Origin: a virus
IMG/VR virus record: IMGVR_UViG_3300044522_000373
Span: 1 to 37,792 of that record
DNA: 37,792 bases
Reading direction: 5' to 3' (one strand)
The notes below the pieces were generated by a model. That model saw only the letters and a list, made by a program, of their open reading frames with translations, did no database searches and was not told the origin of the DNA. The first letter of the stretch is position 1. Each line of letters opens with the position of its first letter. Position numbers and translations under genes: made by a program. This document shows, piece after piece, positions 28,042 through 35,340 of this stretch.

Positions 28042-28783
28042 ACATCACCCCCGGCAACTGGCTTTCCGTTACGCTCGCGCTGTCGAACTTCTGGCCCCAC
28101 TGTCGATCGTTGCGGAAGTCCAGTTCCCCGCGATGGCTGATGAGTACCTTTCGCGTTGCTCCGAGTTTCAAAGATCGCTCATTCAGCTGCCGTGAGAAAT
28201 TCCAATCCTCCGGTTCGACCTGTGGTTCCCATTGATTCGTGGCCTCATTTGGTGCAATGCGATCGTTAATTGTGAAAGACACCCGGCAAGCCCATTCATA
28301 TTCAAACTTGCAAACCCAGCAACCGGTATTAAGCAGCAGAGGCCCGCCAGCGTCTTTGCTGGTGAACGTTTCTGGAAGACTCATCACCTCGTGCATGGTC
28401 ATTCGAAACTTTGGTTTCCACTGGTCGCCGCCATCGACTGCAACGCTGGTCAGTCCCTGCATGTTCTTGATTGGAGACACAACGCTGAGCACATCCAGTT
28501 GTTTCGCTTCAAGTTCCTCAATCAGGTCATCAAGCCAGAAGTCAGTCGGCCCGATGTCATCATGCAGCATCGCGAAATACTTGATATCTTCGCCTGCCAG
28601 AACTCGATTGAGTGCCGAGCACCAGAGCCCATTAAAGTTTGCGGCCAGCAATGAACCCTGCCGATACTCAACAGCAACGGAATCCATGTCACGACAGGCT
28701 CGCCACAAGCCACGCGCCGCAGGGGCCGTTTGCTTGCCGTATCCTGGCATTCCAAGAAACACGTTGCCGACTCGTTCAGTCAT
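27959..28783 (-). CDS. Glycosyltransferase-like protein (GT-A fold) in the tail gene cluster
   Basis: The 274-aa protein begins VGNVFLGMPGYGKQTAPAAR, a typical nucleotide-sugar Rossmann start. RQGSLLAANFNGLWCSALNR follows, then FAMLHDDIGPTDFWLDDLIE with an HDD triad in the DxD position, and VVSPIKNMQGLTSVAV. Late motifs include GGPLLLNTGCWV and a His/Glu segment EPEDWNFSRQLNE. This is a GT2-like/GT-A transferase family I associate with phage tail clusters. It may glycosylate a virion protein. The last ~27 residues are in a region shared with the gp10-like gene and could be spurious. Confidence 0.65.
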   Translation of the reverse strand: MTERVGNVFLGMPGYGKQTAPAARGLWRACRDMDSVAVEYRQGSLLAANFNGLWCSALNRVLAGEDIKYFAMLHDDIGPTDFWLDDLIEELEAKQLDVLSVVSPIKNMQGLTSVAVDGGDQWKPKFRMTMHEVMSLPETFTSKDAGGPLLLNTGCWVCKFEYEWACRVSFTINDRIAPNEATNQWEPQVEPEDWNFSRQLNERSLKLGATRKVLISHRGELDFRNDRQWGQKFDSASVTESQLPGVMCDTDRIHQSAGKTSCSGGCRRGPVDRV

Positions 28784-29210
28784 GGTCTGATTCTTCCTCG
28801 ACTTGATCGACCGGTGGCTCTGCCTTTACCGGAACATCCAGCGGTGATGGGACAATTCCCAAATCTACTGCGTAGGCGCGTTCCATCATGGCCAGCATCC
28901 GCTTATCTTTTTCGCCGAGCGAGTTGGTTTTTGAGGCCTCTCGAAGCAGCTTAATGTCTGCGACGATTGCCTCACGCTTCGGTGCGGTGAGGTATGCCAT
29001 AACTCGTTTGCGGCACGCCTCGTCTTCTGGCAGCGCCTTGCCGAGAACGCAGAGCTTCCAGGCGTCTGGATGGTCGACAACCTGGCCGACTGGCTGCTCC
29101 AGAAACTCCAGCGAGTCGTACATATCGCCCGCCGCTTCCACGCGGTTTTTTTCGTCGCGTGAAAACAGAGGATTGATGGCCCGTCCCGGTACTGTTCGGA
29201 TGCACTTCAT
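28776..29210 (-). CDS. Hypothetical tail-region protein (144 aa)
   Basis: A mainly helical, acidic protein: NRVEAAGDMYDSLEFLEQPV, then HPDAWKLCVLGKALPEDEAC, RKRVMAYLTAPKREAIVADI and SLGEKDKRMLAMMERAYAVD, with a Pro-rich VPSPLDVPVKAEPPVD end. No family recognised. It overlaps the GT-A start by 8 bp and follows the putative tail tube gene. It might be a tail assembly or GT partner protein. Confidence 0.5.
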   Translation of the reverse strand: MKCIRTVPGRAINPLFSRDEKNRVEAAGDMYDSLEFLEQPVGQVVDHPDAWKLCVLGKALPEDEACRKRVMAYLTAPKREAIVADIKLLREASKTNSLGEKDKRMLAMMERAYAVDLGIVPSPLDVPVKAEPPVDQVEEESDHD

Positions 29211-29227
29211 TGGAGCCCCTCAGCCTA

Positions 29228-29644
29228 TCAGGTAGGCATTGCAATCTTTTCGGTGATGACAGCCTCGAACTTGCTTTCGATGACTGCTGCGCCCTTTGTC
29301 GAAATCGGCATCTTCGTAACGATGTACTTAACGCTGATCGTCTCGCCAGAGTTCGCTAGCTTGTAAGCACCGGTGATCGTAGTCTGGGCGTCAAAAGCAG
29401 CTCCCAACGCGATGTGCACTGCGTCAGTCGGATCGTAAGCAATGATGTCGGCCGACAGCGACCCCACGCCACGGACACCGGTGGCGATCGGCGTTTCATA
29501 AGTGCGATTCACGCCCATCAGGTTGTGAATCTTGTTCTCGCCCGGATCCAGCTCGATGTTGTCGAGAAATGGAATTTCGGTGAGCGTATTTGAAATGGTC
29601 ATCTGCAGTTCGGTCAGCAGAGTCTTGTGAGCTACTGCGGGCAT
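29228..29644 (-). CDS. Probable major tail tube protein
   Basis: The 138-aa protein has the beta sandwich layout of small tail tube subunits: ISNTLTEIPFLDNIELDPGE, TYETPIATGVRGVGSLSADI, IAYDPTDAVHIALGAAF and a final ISTKGAAVIESKFEAVITEK. It lies before the chaperone and tape measure genes, in the usual tube position. There is no competing candidate in the cluster. Identity is inferred from fold pattern and context. Confidence 0.5.
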   Translation of the reverse strand: MPAVAHKTLLTELQMTISNTLTEIPFLDNIELDPGENKIHNLMGVNRTYETPIATGVRGVGSLSADIIAYDPTDAVHIALGAAFDAQTTITGAYKLANSGETISVKYIVTKMPISTKGAAVIESKFEAVITEKIAMPT

Positions 29645-29659
29645 TGTCTGGCCTTTCGG

Positions 29660-30043
29660 TTATTCGGAAGCAAATTGAATTTGATCGCCGTTTAAGGCGT
29701 AAAGGTTCGTGTGTTGACGCTCTGCGTGCTTGCGTCGAATCGGGTATTTCGTCACCCCGAATTCGTCTGTTGACTGCTCATACAGATGCCACGTCTGGTT
29801 CCTGATCGTCGCCTCAAGTACCACGCCGTCTTTCAGCCTCAACCGCTTCAGATCTGCCGTTGCAACGCTGATTGATCCAGTCACCGGAAACGAGCCTTCG
29901 CCCGAATCTGTCACGTCCGGAATGTCAACGATTGCTTTGAGCTTCACGCCGCCATCAAGATGGAGTGTGATGAGTTCGGCAAAATCGCTGACGTTCAAAA
30001 ACACGTCTTGAACGTCAGCGGTGATCAGATCCTTCAGCGACAT
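29660..30043 (-). CDS. Head-tail joining protein, FII / Gifsy-2-barrel type
   Basis: This 127-aa protein opens with SLKDLITADVQDVFLNVSDF AELITL, the pattern of a small beta barrel (lambda FII-like, Gifsy-2 ATP-binding sugar transporter-like barrel of phage connectors). It continues VKLKAIVDIPDVTDSGEGSF, TADLKRLRLKDGVVLEATIR and NQTWHLYEQSTDEFG. These barrels close the portal complex and connect the tail. The start overlaps the upstream stop by one base. Confidence 0.65.
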   Translation of the reverse strand: MSLKDLITADVQDVFLNVSDFAELITLHLDGGVKLKAIVDIPDVTDSGEGSFPVTGSISVATADLKRLRLKDGVVLEATIRNQTWHLYEQSTDEFGVTKYPIRRKHAERQHTNLYALNGDQIQFASE

Positions 30044-30726
30044 TATGCACCGTAGGCGTAGTTGAAGATTGGTCGCACGGTCGCAACGGTGATTGATGGA
30101 ACGCCGGTTCCTGATGCCTTGGCAACAGCGACATATGGCTGCACGTTCAGGCCAGCGGTAAGTGCTGACATATCGAACGTGGTATCCTGCGCGACTCGTT
30201 CGCCTTCAATGAAAAATCGAACGTCAGAAAGACCTTTTTCAAAGTCGATTTTGAACGTCTTGTAAACGGCTGCCAGTGTCTGGCCAGTCGCCTTATCGTC
30301 GTTGTCAACGGTTGCGTCGTCTGTTTCAACAACCACTGCAGTCGTTGAAACAGAGCCCTGCATTCTGAACCAAGCGTTCGTCGCGATGCTGTCCAGAGTT
30401 GCGTTGTGGGCTGATGCAAGGCCGAAGACAACTGTCGAAACTGAGTCAATGCCCGCAACCAGAGCAACAAACTCGATGTACTTAAGCGTTCGCACGTCGA
30501 ACGCCAGAACATCGTTGTGGTACAGAACCGCCAACTGAGCTTCGCTGGTGCTCGTCAGCGTGAGCTTTGCAGCTCCGCCGTCAGCAGTGACGCAAAGAGC
30601 CGTTGGCGTGGTTCCGGTGAGAACTGCAGTCCATCCGTTTTGCCCCGGAGTTGTTGTGAATGCCTGGGCTCGCGTAAAGTGTTCGCCGCCAGTCACTGGC
30701 CATTCCACTGTTCCACGGTTGATCAT
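30043..30726 (-). CDS. Structural protein with LamG/jelly-roll-like domain
   Basis: The ATG at 30726 has an AAGGAAG site; an upstream extension into the hairpin region is unlikely. The 227-aa product is beta-rich: NRGTVEWPVTGGEHFTRAQA, YHNDVLAFDVRTLKYIEFVA, NAWFRMQGSVSTTAVVVETD, then YKTFKIDFEKGLSDVRFFIE and a YVAVAKASGTGVPS strand, the succession typical of concanavalin-type sandwiches in phage head-fibre or decoration proteins. Position directly after the major capsid gene fits a capsid-decorating protein. Confidence 0.5.
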   Translation of the reverse strand: MINRGTVEWPVTGGEHFTRAQAFTTTPGQNGWTAVLTGTTPTALCVTADGGAAKLTLTSTSEAQLAVLYHNDVLAFDVRTLKYIEFVALVAGIDSVSTVVFGLASAHNATLDSIATNAWFRMQGSVSTTAVVVETDDATVDNDDKATGQTLAAVYKTFKIDFEKGLSDVRFFIEGERVAQDTTFDMSALTAGLNVQPYVAVAKASGTGVPSITVATVRPIFNYAYGA

Positions 30727-30751
30727 TGTAGTCTTCCTTCGAGTCTGTTTG

Positions 30752-30834
30752 CCCCTCTCGGGGACTGAGCTATTCGCGGGAAACATTCCCGAACAGTAAC
30801 ACTGCCGCAAGCCAGCCCTCGGAAGGACTGGCTT
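30752..30834 (-). other. Three hairpins between capsid and next structural gene
   Basis: The 132-bp gap behind the capsid stop contains CTGGCTT/AAGCCAG (30809-30815 and 30828-30834), CGGGAA-TGT-TTCCCG (30777-30791) and CCCC-GAGA-GGGG (30752-30763). None has a T-run on the minus strand. They might stabilise the abundant capsid mRNA or mark a processing point. I see no gene here. Confidence 0.45.
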
Positions 30835-30858
30835 TTGGCGAACGCTGGGCGTGGCTAA

Positions 30859-33051
30859 TTACGCTCCGTCGTGCTTCTGGATGCCGCGATGGTCAAGAGC
30901 CTTGGCGGCAACTGACTGCAGCACGTAGTAAGTGCTGGCGAGCGTGTGCTCGTCGCGGACTTCGCGGACCTGTGGAGTCTCCTGGCCAGCCAGGAAAGTG
31001 ACCTCGACGGTTTCAACCCGTGTCGGCTCAGCAAATAAGTACCACGCTGTGGATGATGCAGCGTCCAGCAATGGCTCGACAACCAGCTTCAGCGACCGAG
31101 TTGGGTTGAACGTGCCAGCTCCGGTCGATGAAGGATCAAACGCTGAGTTGATCAGAATTTCCGCAGTGGTTTCCAACGCTGCTGGAACAACCAGGTAAGA
31201 CGGAGTCAGGTTGAGAATGTCAGCTGACTCTGTGCCTTCTGGAGTGTTCTCCCCACGCATTAGTCGCATCAGAGCCTTCAGCGCCCCGAGTGTCGTTGAG
31301 CTTGGCGCACCGGCTCCGGTTGTTAGATTCTTTCGGAATCGCAGGCCGGCTGCTGTTGCGAGGAACAACGCCTGTGCGTCTCGCATTGTCGGGTTGCTTG
31401 TGACCTGTGCCCATGCGACGGTGTTGACCGTTCGGGCTGCAGCATCACCCAACTTCATCGGCGTTGATGTCAGGGCTGACATATCGTCGTTGACAATCAG
31501 CTTGTAACCGAAGTCAATCCCGATCGAACGGCACTCGACGGCATAGGTTGCTTTGCCGTCTGCCATGCTCGCCATGTCCGGACGAACCGAATCATTCCAC
31601 ACCGGCAGATTTGGAATTGCTCCCAATTGCATCCGGTGGATATTTTTGAAGTCGGTCGCTGACTGGCCCTGCTTCATTGGTCCGCGCCATGAGGCAGGGA
31701 CTTCCTGATAACCAATCATCATGGACTTGTTGACGGCGTCCAGAGTCAGGTTGCTGAATGAACCCGTCCCGTGATAGGCCGCTCCACCTGGAGTCGCACG
31801 AATACCAGCCTTCTCCGGTCCGAACATCGCACAGATTGCGATCTGGTCGCGGGTCAGACCGAGCGTTTGAACGCCGCGAGAGCGAACGTATTCTGTGGCC
31901 ATGTCGAACAGCGTTGCGTGGCGGAACGTGTCGGCCGCTTTGCTTCGCTGAGCTGATGGGTAATACTTTTCAAGCTTTGCTTCGTCGCCGTTGAGTGCAG
32001 ATCGGCAGGCCGTGAGCGTCAATGCCGAACGTAGATCAACTTCGAGTCGTTCCGTTCCGCTCGACACATGTCGGACAGTCACGCCGTAGCCGACATTTTC
32101 CGTCTGCTTGGCCTTTGCGTCCTTGATGTGCTTGCGAACGGCCGCAATGTCTTCCAGTCCTCGGCAGGCTTCCACTTCGCCAGGCATGTCGGACAATTCG
32201 CAAAGTTCACGAACATCAACTTCAAATGCCTTGCGAGTTGCGTTCTGATCGGCAATTGCCTGACGTGTTGCATCAGCAACAAGCTTGGCAAGATCTGCAG
32301 CCGATGGCAGCGTGTTTTGCTGGCTGCGTTCTTCTTCCTTCTTGGCTTCGCTAAGCTTTGACGGGTTGTCAATCAGCCATCGCTGAGCCTGATCGTCGGT
32401 TAGTTCTGCTGACATGCCTTTTGACACCAGCAAAGCGCGGAGTTCTGCATTCATTGTAAAATCTTCCTGTTCTTCTGAGGACTTGAAACGAGTCGCCGCT
32501 GGATCAAGTCCCCGCAGCTTTGCCTGATCATCTGCCCCGATTGGAGTCAACGAGACTTCGCGGAGCCGCCACTTCGTCACAACATTTAACGGGCCTTCGT
32601 AGGTCCGATTTCCGATTGTTTTCTTCGCGCCCGCTTCGATGTATTGGCGTTTCAAAACGTCATATCCGACCGAAACGTCGGTGATATGACCGTCACGCAC
32701 ACCGCCAAGCGCGTCGTCTGATTCTTTGCTTTTACGGAACACCAGCTTCGCGGTGATCTCGCTGCCGTTAACTTTGATTTCGCGAGCTGAACCGAGCTGA
32801 TCTTTGACCGATCGGCGTTGATGCGAGTCAAGGAACGGAACCTGTCGATTGCCTGGGTATTCCGCGCCAGATGGCACGAGAACTTCCGGAACCATTGATT
32901 GACGGCCCCAATCGGGCATGTCTACCGGCTGCTCCGTGCTGATGACTGCTTCAACGCTGCGGGTTTCTTCGTCGAATGTCGCCGCTCGCACGGTCAGGGA
33001 GCGATAGTTTGTATCAGCTGTTGCCTGATCTCTCTGGTCGCGTTTACGCAT
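30859..33051 (-). CDS. Fused prohead protease and major capsid protein
   Basis: I start at ATG 33051, which has a GGAGGAGG site seven bases upstream; the product is 730 aa. Residues 15-180 form a U35/HK97-type prohead protease, with VPFLDSHQRRS carrying His77, ITDVSVGYDV carrying Ser127, and the WRLREVSLTPIGAD strand. Residues 200-330 are a charged scaffold-like delta region (LSEAKKEEERSQQ). The rest is the capsid protein: GYQEVPASWRGPMKQ, SIGIDFGYKLIVNDD, ILNLTPSYLVVPAALETTAE and YLFAEPTRVETVEVTFL, as in Mu gpT-type coats. An internal in-frame ATG at 32454 with an AGGAAGA site could make capsid precursor without protease. Confidence 0.85.
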   Translation of the reverse strand: MRKRDQRDQATADTNYRSLTVRAATFDEETRSVEAVISTEQPVDMPDWGRQSMVPEVLVPSGAEYPGNRQVPFLDSHQRRSVKDQLGSAREIKVNGSEITAKLVFRKSKESDDALGGVRDGHITDVSVGYDVLKRQYIEAGAKKTIGNRTYEGPLNVVTKWRLREVSLTPIGADDQAKLRGLDPAATRFKSSEEQEDFTMNAELRALLVSKGMSAELTDDQAQRWLIDNPSKLSEAKKEEERSQQNTLPSAADLAKLVADATRQAIADQNATRKAFEVDVRELCELSDMPGEVEACRGLEDIAAVRKHIKDAKAKQTENVGYGVTVRHVSSGTERLEVDLRSALTLTACRSALNGDEAKLEKYYPSAQRSKAADTFRHATLFDMATEYVRSRGVQTLGLTRDQIAICAMFGPEKAGIRATPGGAAYHGTGSFSNLTLDAVNKSMMIGYQEVPASWRGPMKQGQSATDFKNIHRMQLGAIPNLPVWNDSVRPDMASMADGKATYAVECRSIGIDFGYKLIVNDDMSALTSTPMKLGDAAARTVNTVAWAQVTSNPTMRDAQALFLATAAGLRFRKNLTTGAGAPSSTTLGALKALMRLMRGENTPEGTESADILNLTPSYLVVPAALETTAEILINSAFDPSSTGAGTFNPTRSLKLVVEPLLDAASSTAWYLFAEPTRVETVEVTFLAGQETPQVREVRDEHTLASTYYVLQSVAAKALDHRGIQKHDGA

Positions 33052-34732
33052 CGAGAACCTCCTCCAGTAAATCGTCTTCAACGGCATCTTCTGGCGATTG
33101 CTCTTCGCTTGAAGCTGCCATCTGCTGAACGGCCATCTGGTCCTGAGCGTCGATGCCCATGATGTTGTTAATCACTTCTGTCGGAATGCCTTTTGCCTCG
33201 GCCACCTCGTAAAGCTCCGCGACATCGTTCAGAACATCTCGCCAGTTGACGTTGATCTTGGCGCATTCCATTTGAAGTGATGAAAGCCCTGCGTGAATTC
33301 GTTCGCTGGCTGCTCTAACGTCATCCTTCGGATTGATGGAAAGCGCAACCGGGCCTTGCCAGTTGGCTGCTGAGAACATTTCTGGATTTGACTGGAACTC
33401 TTCAGCTGACACGATGCCATCGAAGTAGCCTTCAAAGACTGCGGTGCGAAGAATCGTTTCCCAAATTGGCTGGCAATAATGGGACGCAAACCACTCTTGG
33501 ACGATCTGAATTTCAGGCCAGCAATCGTTGTCCGCAGAGCGCTCCGAACTGAATGAGCTGTTGCGATAATCGCCGGTCACTGTGCTGGCTTTTGTGCCAG
33601 GCATGGCCGACGCGGTGCCTCGTTGAAGGTGTTGCACGAACGCTTCTGGATTCATGTTCGGCTGGTTTGGGCTAAGAAGCTCGAACGAGCCGTCTTTCCC
33701 TTTATTGACCACCATTCCCGGCTGAATTTTGTTGATCGTGTTGCCGTCGCTGTCTGTCAGGTCCGTGCCGTCTGCAGATCCGGAGTTGTATTCGGATCCT
33801 GAATTCAGCCCGAGCTTGTTGGCCCCGGTCGGCTTGCTGTAGGTCGCAACCATGCACGATGCCATCGCCGAAGCGGTCAGCACGTTGTATTCGAGGTCGT
33901 CAGTCCGGCGAGCGCGAAGGATTGCAGACGAAAACCACGGCACGCCGCGAAGCTCGTCAATGTCTTCTTCAATGTAAAGGTGGCCCATCTTGTCGATTGG
34001 GATCCGCGTTGCCGTTGCTGGTGCGGATGCGGCGTCTGAAATCAGAGTGTTCTTCACCCAGTAGGCAGTTCGCTCATCATTTTCGTTCAATTCGATGCCA
34101 CGAAAGACGCGACGGCCATCCGGCAAAGAGTTTTGCAAAATCTCTGATTCACTCGCCAGCCGGCAGGTATCAACCAACTGTAATACGACTGCAATCGGAA
34201 GATTCCGGCGTGATTGCTCTGCGGAACTGATTGGTTTGATTCGGTAAAGGGTGTCACCGGACAAAACAACCGACCGGAACGCCAGCCGCTGTTGGCATCC
34301 CATCGTTAAACCGCCTTTTCCAGGCAGTCCACGGGCATCAAAGCCGCTCTGTAATTGCTCCCAAAGCTGCATTGCACGCTCGCGAAATGGCACGTTTGGG
34401 GTGCCATCGGCGAACAATGCGATCGATTCCGGGTGCATACCCTTGCCAATCACCTTGGCTTCGAGGGATCGAACGATTTTTCGGCAGCTTGGATTGTCGC
34501 GGTACAGATCCCATGACTGAGCGCGAAGGAATTCAATGCGGCTCCCGCTGACTTCATTTTCTTTCTGAACAACTCCGCGAAGTGCGTTCAGTCGATTGAA
34601 ATTGGCCGCTGCATAGGGGCCTTTTGCGGTGCCTAGCAGTTTGTTGACCTGCTGAATCGTGGCCCGTGCTTCGATGCGGCGAAGCTGTGCGGATGGTGAG
34701 AAGATGCCGACGATGGAATCGATGATACTCAT
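33044..34732 (-). CDS. Portal protein (lambda gpB type)
   Basis: The start at 34732 overlaps the gpW stop as ATGA and has a GGAGGGG site; the frame is open further upstream but without support. The 562-aa product shows the lambda-portal layout: WDLYRDNPSCRKIVRSLEAK, VIGKGMHPES, LWEQLQSGFDARGLPG, AFRSVVLSGDTLYRIKP and later LRGVPWFSSAILRARRTDDL EYN, GTASAMPGTKAS and a C-terminal acidic tail (EEQSPEDAVEDDLLEEVLD). Portals form the dodecameric gate through which terminase packs DNA. It overlaps the protease start by 8 bp. Confidence 0.88.
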   Translation of the reverse strand: MSIIDSIVGIFSPSAQLRRIEARATIQQVNKLLGTAKGPYAAANFNRLNALRGVVQKENEVSGSRIEFLRAQSWDLYRDNPSCRKIVRSLEAKVIGKGMHPESIALFADGTPNVPFRERAMQLWEQLQSGFDARGLPGKGGLTMGCQQRLAFRSVVLSGDTLYRIKPISSAEQSRRNLPIAVVLQLVDTCRLASESEILQNSLPDGRRVFRGIELNENDERTAYWVKNTLISDAASAPATATRIPIDKMGHLYIEEDIDELRGVPWFSSAILRARRTDDLEYNVLTASAMASCMVATYSKPTGANKLGLNSGSEYNSGSADGTDLTDSDGNTINKIQPGMVVNKGKDGSFELLSPNQPNMNPEAFVQHLQRGTASAMPGTKASTVTGDYRNSSFSSERSADNDCWPEIQIVQEWFASHYCQPIWETILRTAVFEGYFDGIVSAEEFQSNPEMFSAANWQGPVALSINPKDDVRAASERIHAGLSSLQMECAKINVNWRDVLNDVAELYEVAEAKGIPTEVINNIMGIDAQDQMAVQQMAASSEEQSPEDAVEDDLLEEVLDA

Positions 34733-34938
34733 AGGCTTGGCCCCTCCAGTGATAGGAGGGAACACATTGAGCTTGATGAACCATCAGCAATTTGACGAAG
34801 CAGTTCGTCCCGGCGTTTCGTCAGTGACCCATAGAGGGCCATTTGTTTTTGACGGCCACCAGGCGCTGAGTACCCCTGCGCAACAAGACAGTTGCGAATG
34901 GCTGTGTCGGTTAGCTCTAGCTCTTCCTGTGGCGTCAT
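34729..34938 (-). CDS. gpW-like head-tail joining protein
   Basis: The start is probably ATG 34938 (MTPQEELELTDTAIRNCLVA), two codons inside a GTG-initiated frame. The 69-aa helical protein with GYSAPGGRQKQMALYGSLTK and RRDELLRQI has the size and helix pattern of the lambda gpW family, and gpW genes lie between terminase and portal in this type of phage. A mini frame of three codons (ATG TGG CAA TGA) overlaps its start. Confidence 0.65.
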   Translation of the reverse strand: MTPQEELELTDTAIRNCLVAQGYSAPGGRQKQMALYGSLTKRRDELLRQIADGSSSSMCSLLSLEGPSL

Positions 34939-34989
34939 TGCCACATATTGAGCGGATCAACGACAATTGTCCTTACTAATGATTTCCAA

Positions 34990-35340
34990 TCATCTAAGCG
35001 ACTGAATATTAACCGGCCGATGATCGACGATAATGGCCTGCAGTTGTGCGATGTATTGCTGTCTTGCGGCTTGAATCTCAGCCCACTCCATTGACCATGT
35101 GAACCCGCACGGCCCAAACTCACTGCCTGGAATAGTCTTGTCGCACTTGTAATAACGCTTGCCCATAAAACTGGAATTTGTGGCTGTGCCGTATCCTTTA
35201 AAACGGCCCCAGCAAATCGGGCAGAATCGCTCAGCCTCAATCTTTTTACCTGATGCGTCTTTTTGCACGTTAAGCTGCACTGGCTCCTGTAGTGCCTCGA
35301 CTGGCTTTGTCTTTTCTGCTTCCTGCTTCTTCTTACTCAT
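34990..35340 (-). CDS. Zinc-ribbon protein between terminase and gpW
   Basis: The ATG at 35340 overlaps the terminase stop by 8 bp; a longer frame running up to 35652 lies inside the terminase gene and is a shadow. The 116-aa product has a charged start (SKKKQEAEKTKPVEALQEP), then ERFCPICWGRFKGYGT and YYKCDKTIPGSEFGPCGFTW, giving four cysteines for a zinc ribbon, and a helical end. It may bind DNA or terminase; such small zinc proteins often accompany GpA-type terminases. Confidence 0.7.
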   Translation of the reverse strand: MSKKKQEAEKTKPVEALQEPVQLNVQKDASGKKIEAERFCPICWGRFKGYGTATNSSFMGKRYYKCDKTIPGSEFGPCGFTWSMEWAEIQAARQQYIAQLQAIIVDHRPVNIQSLR

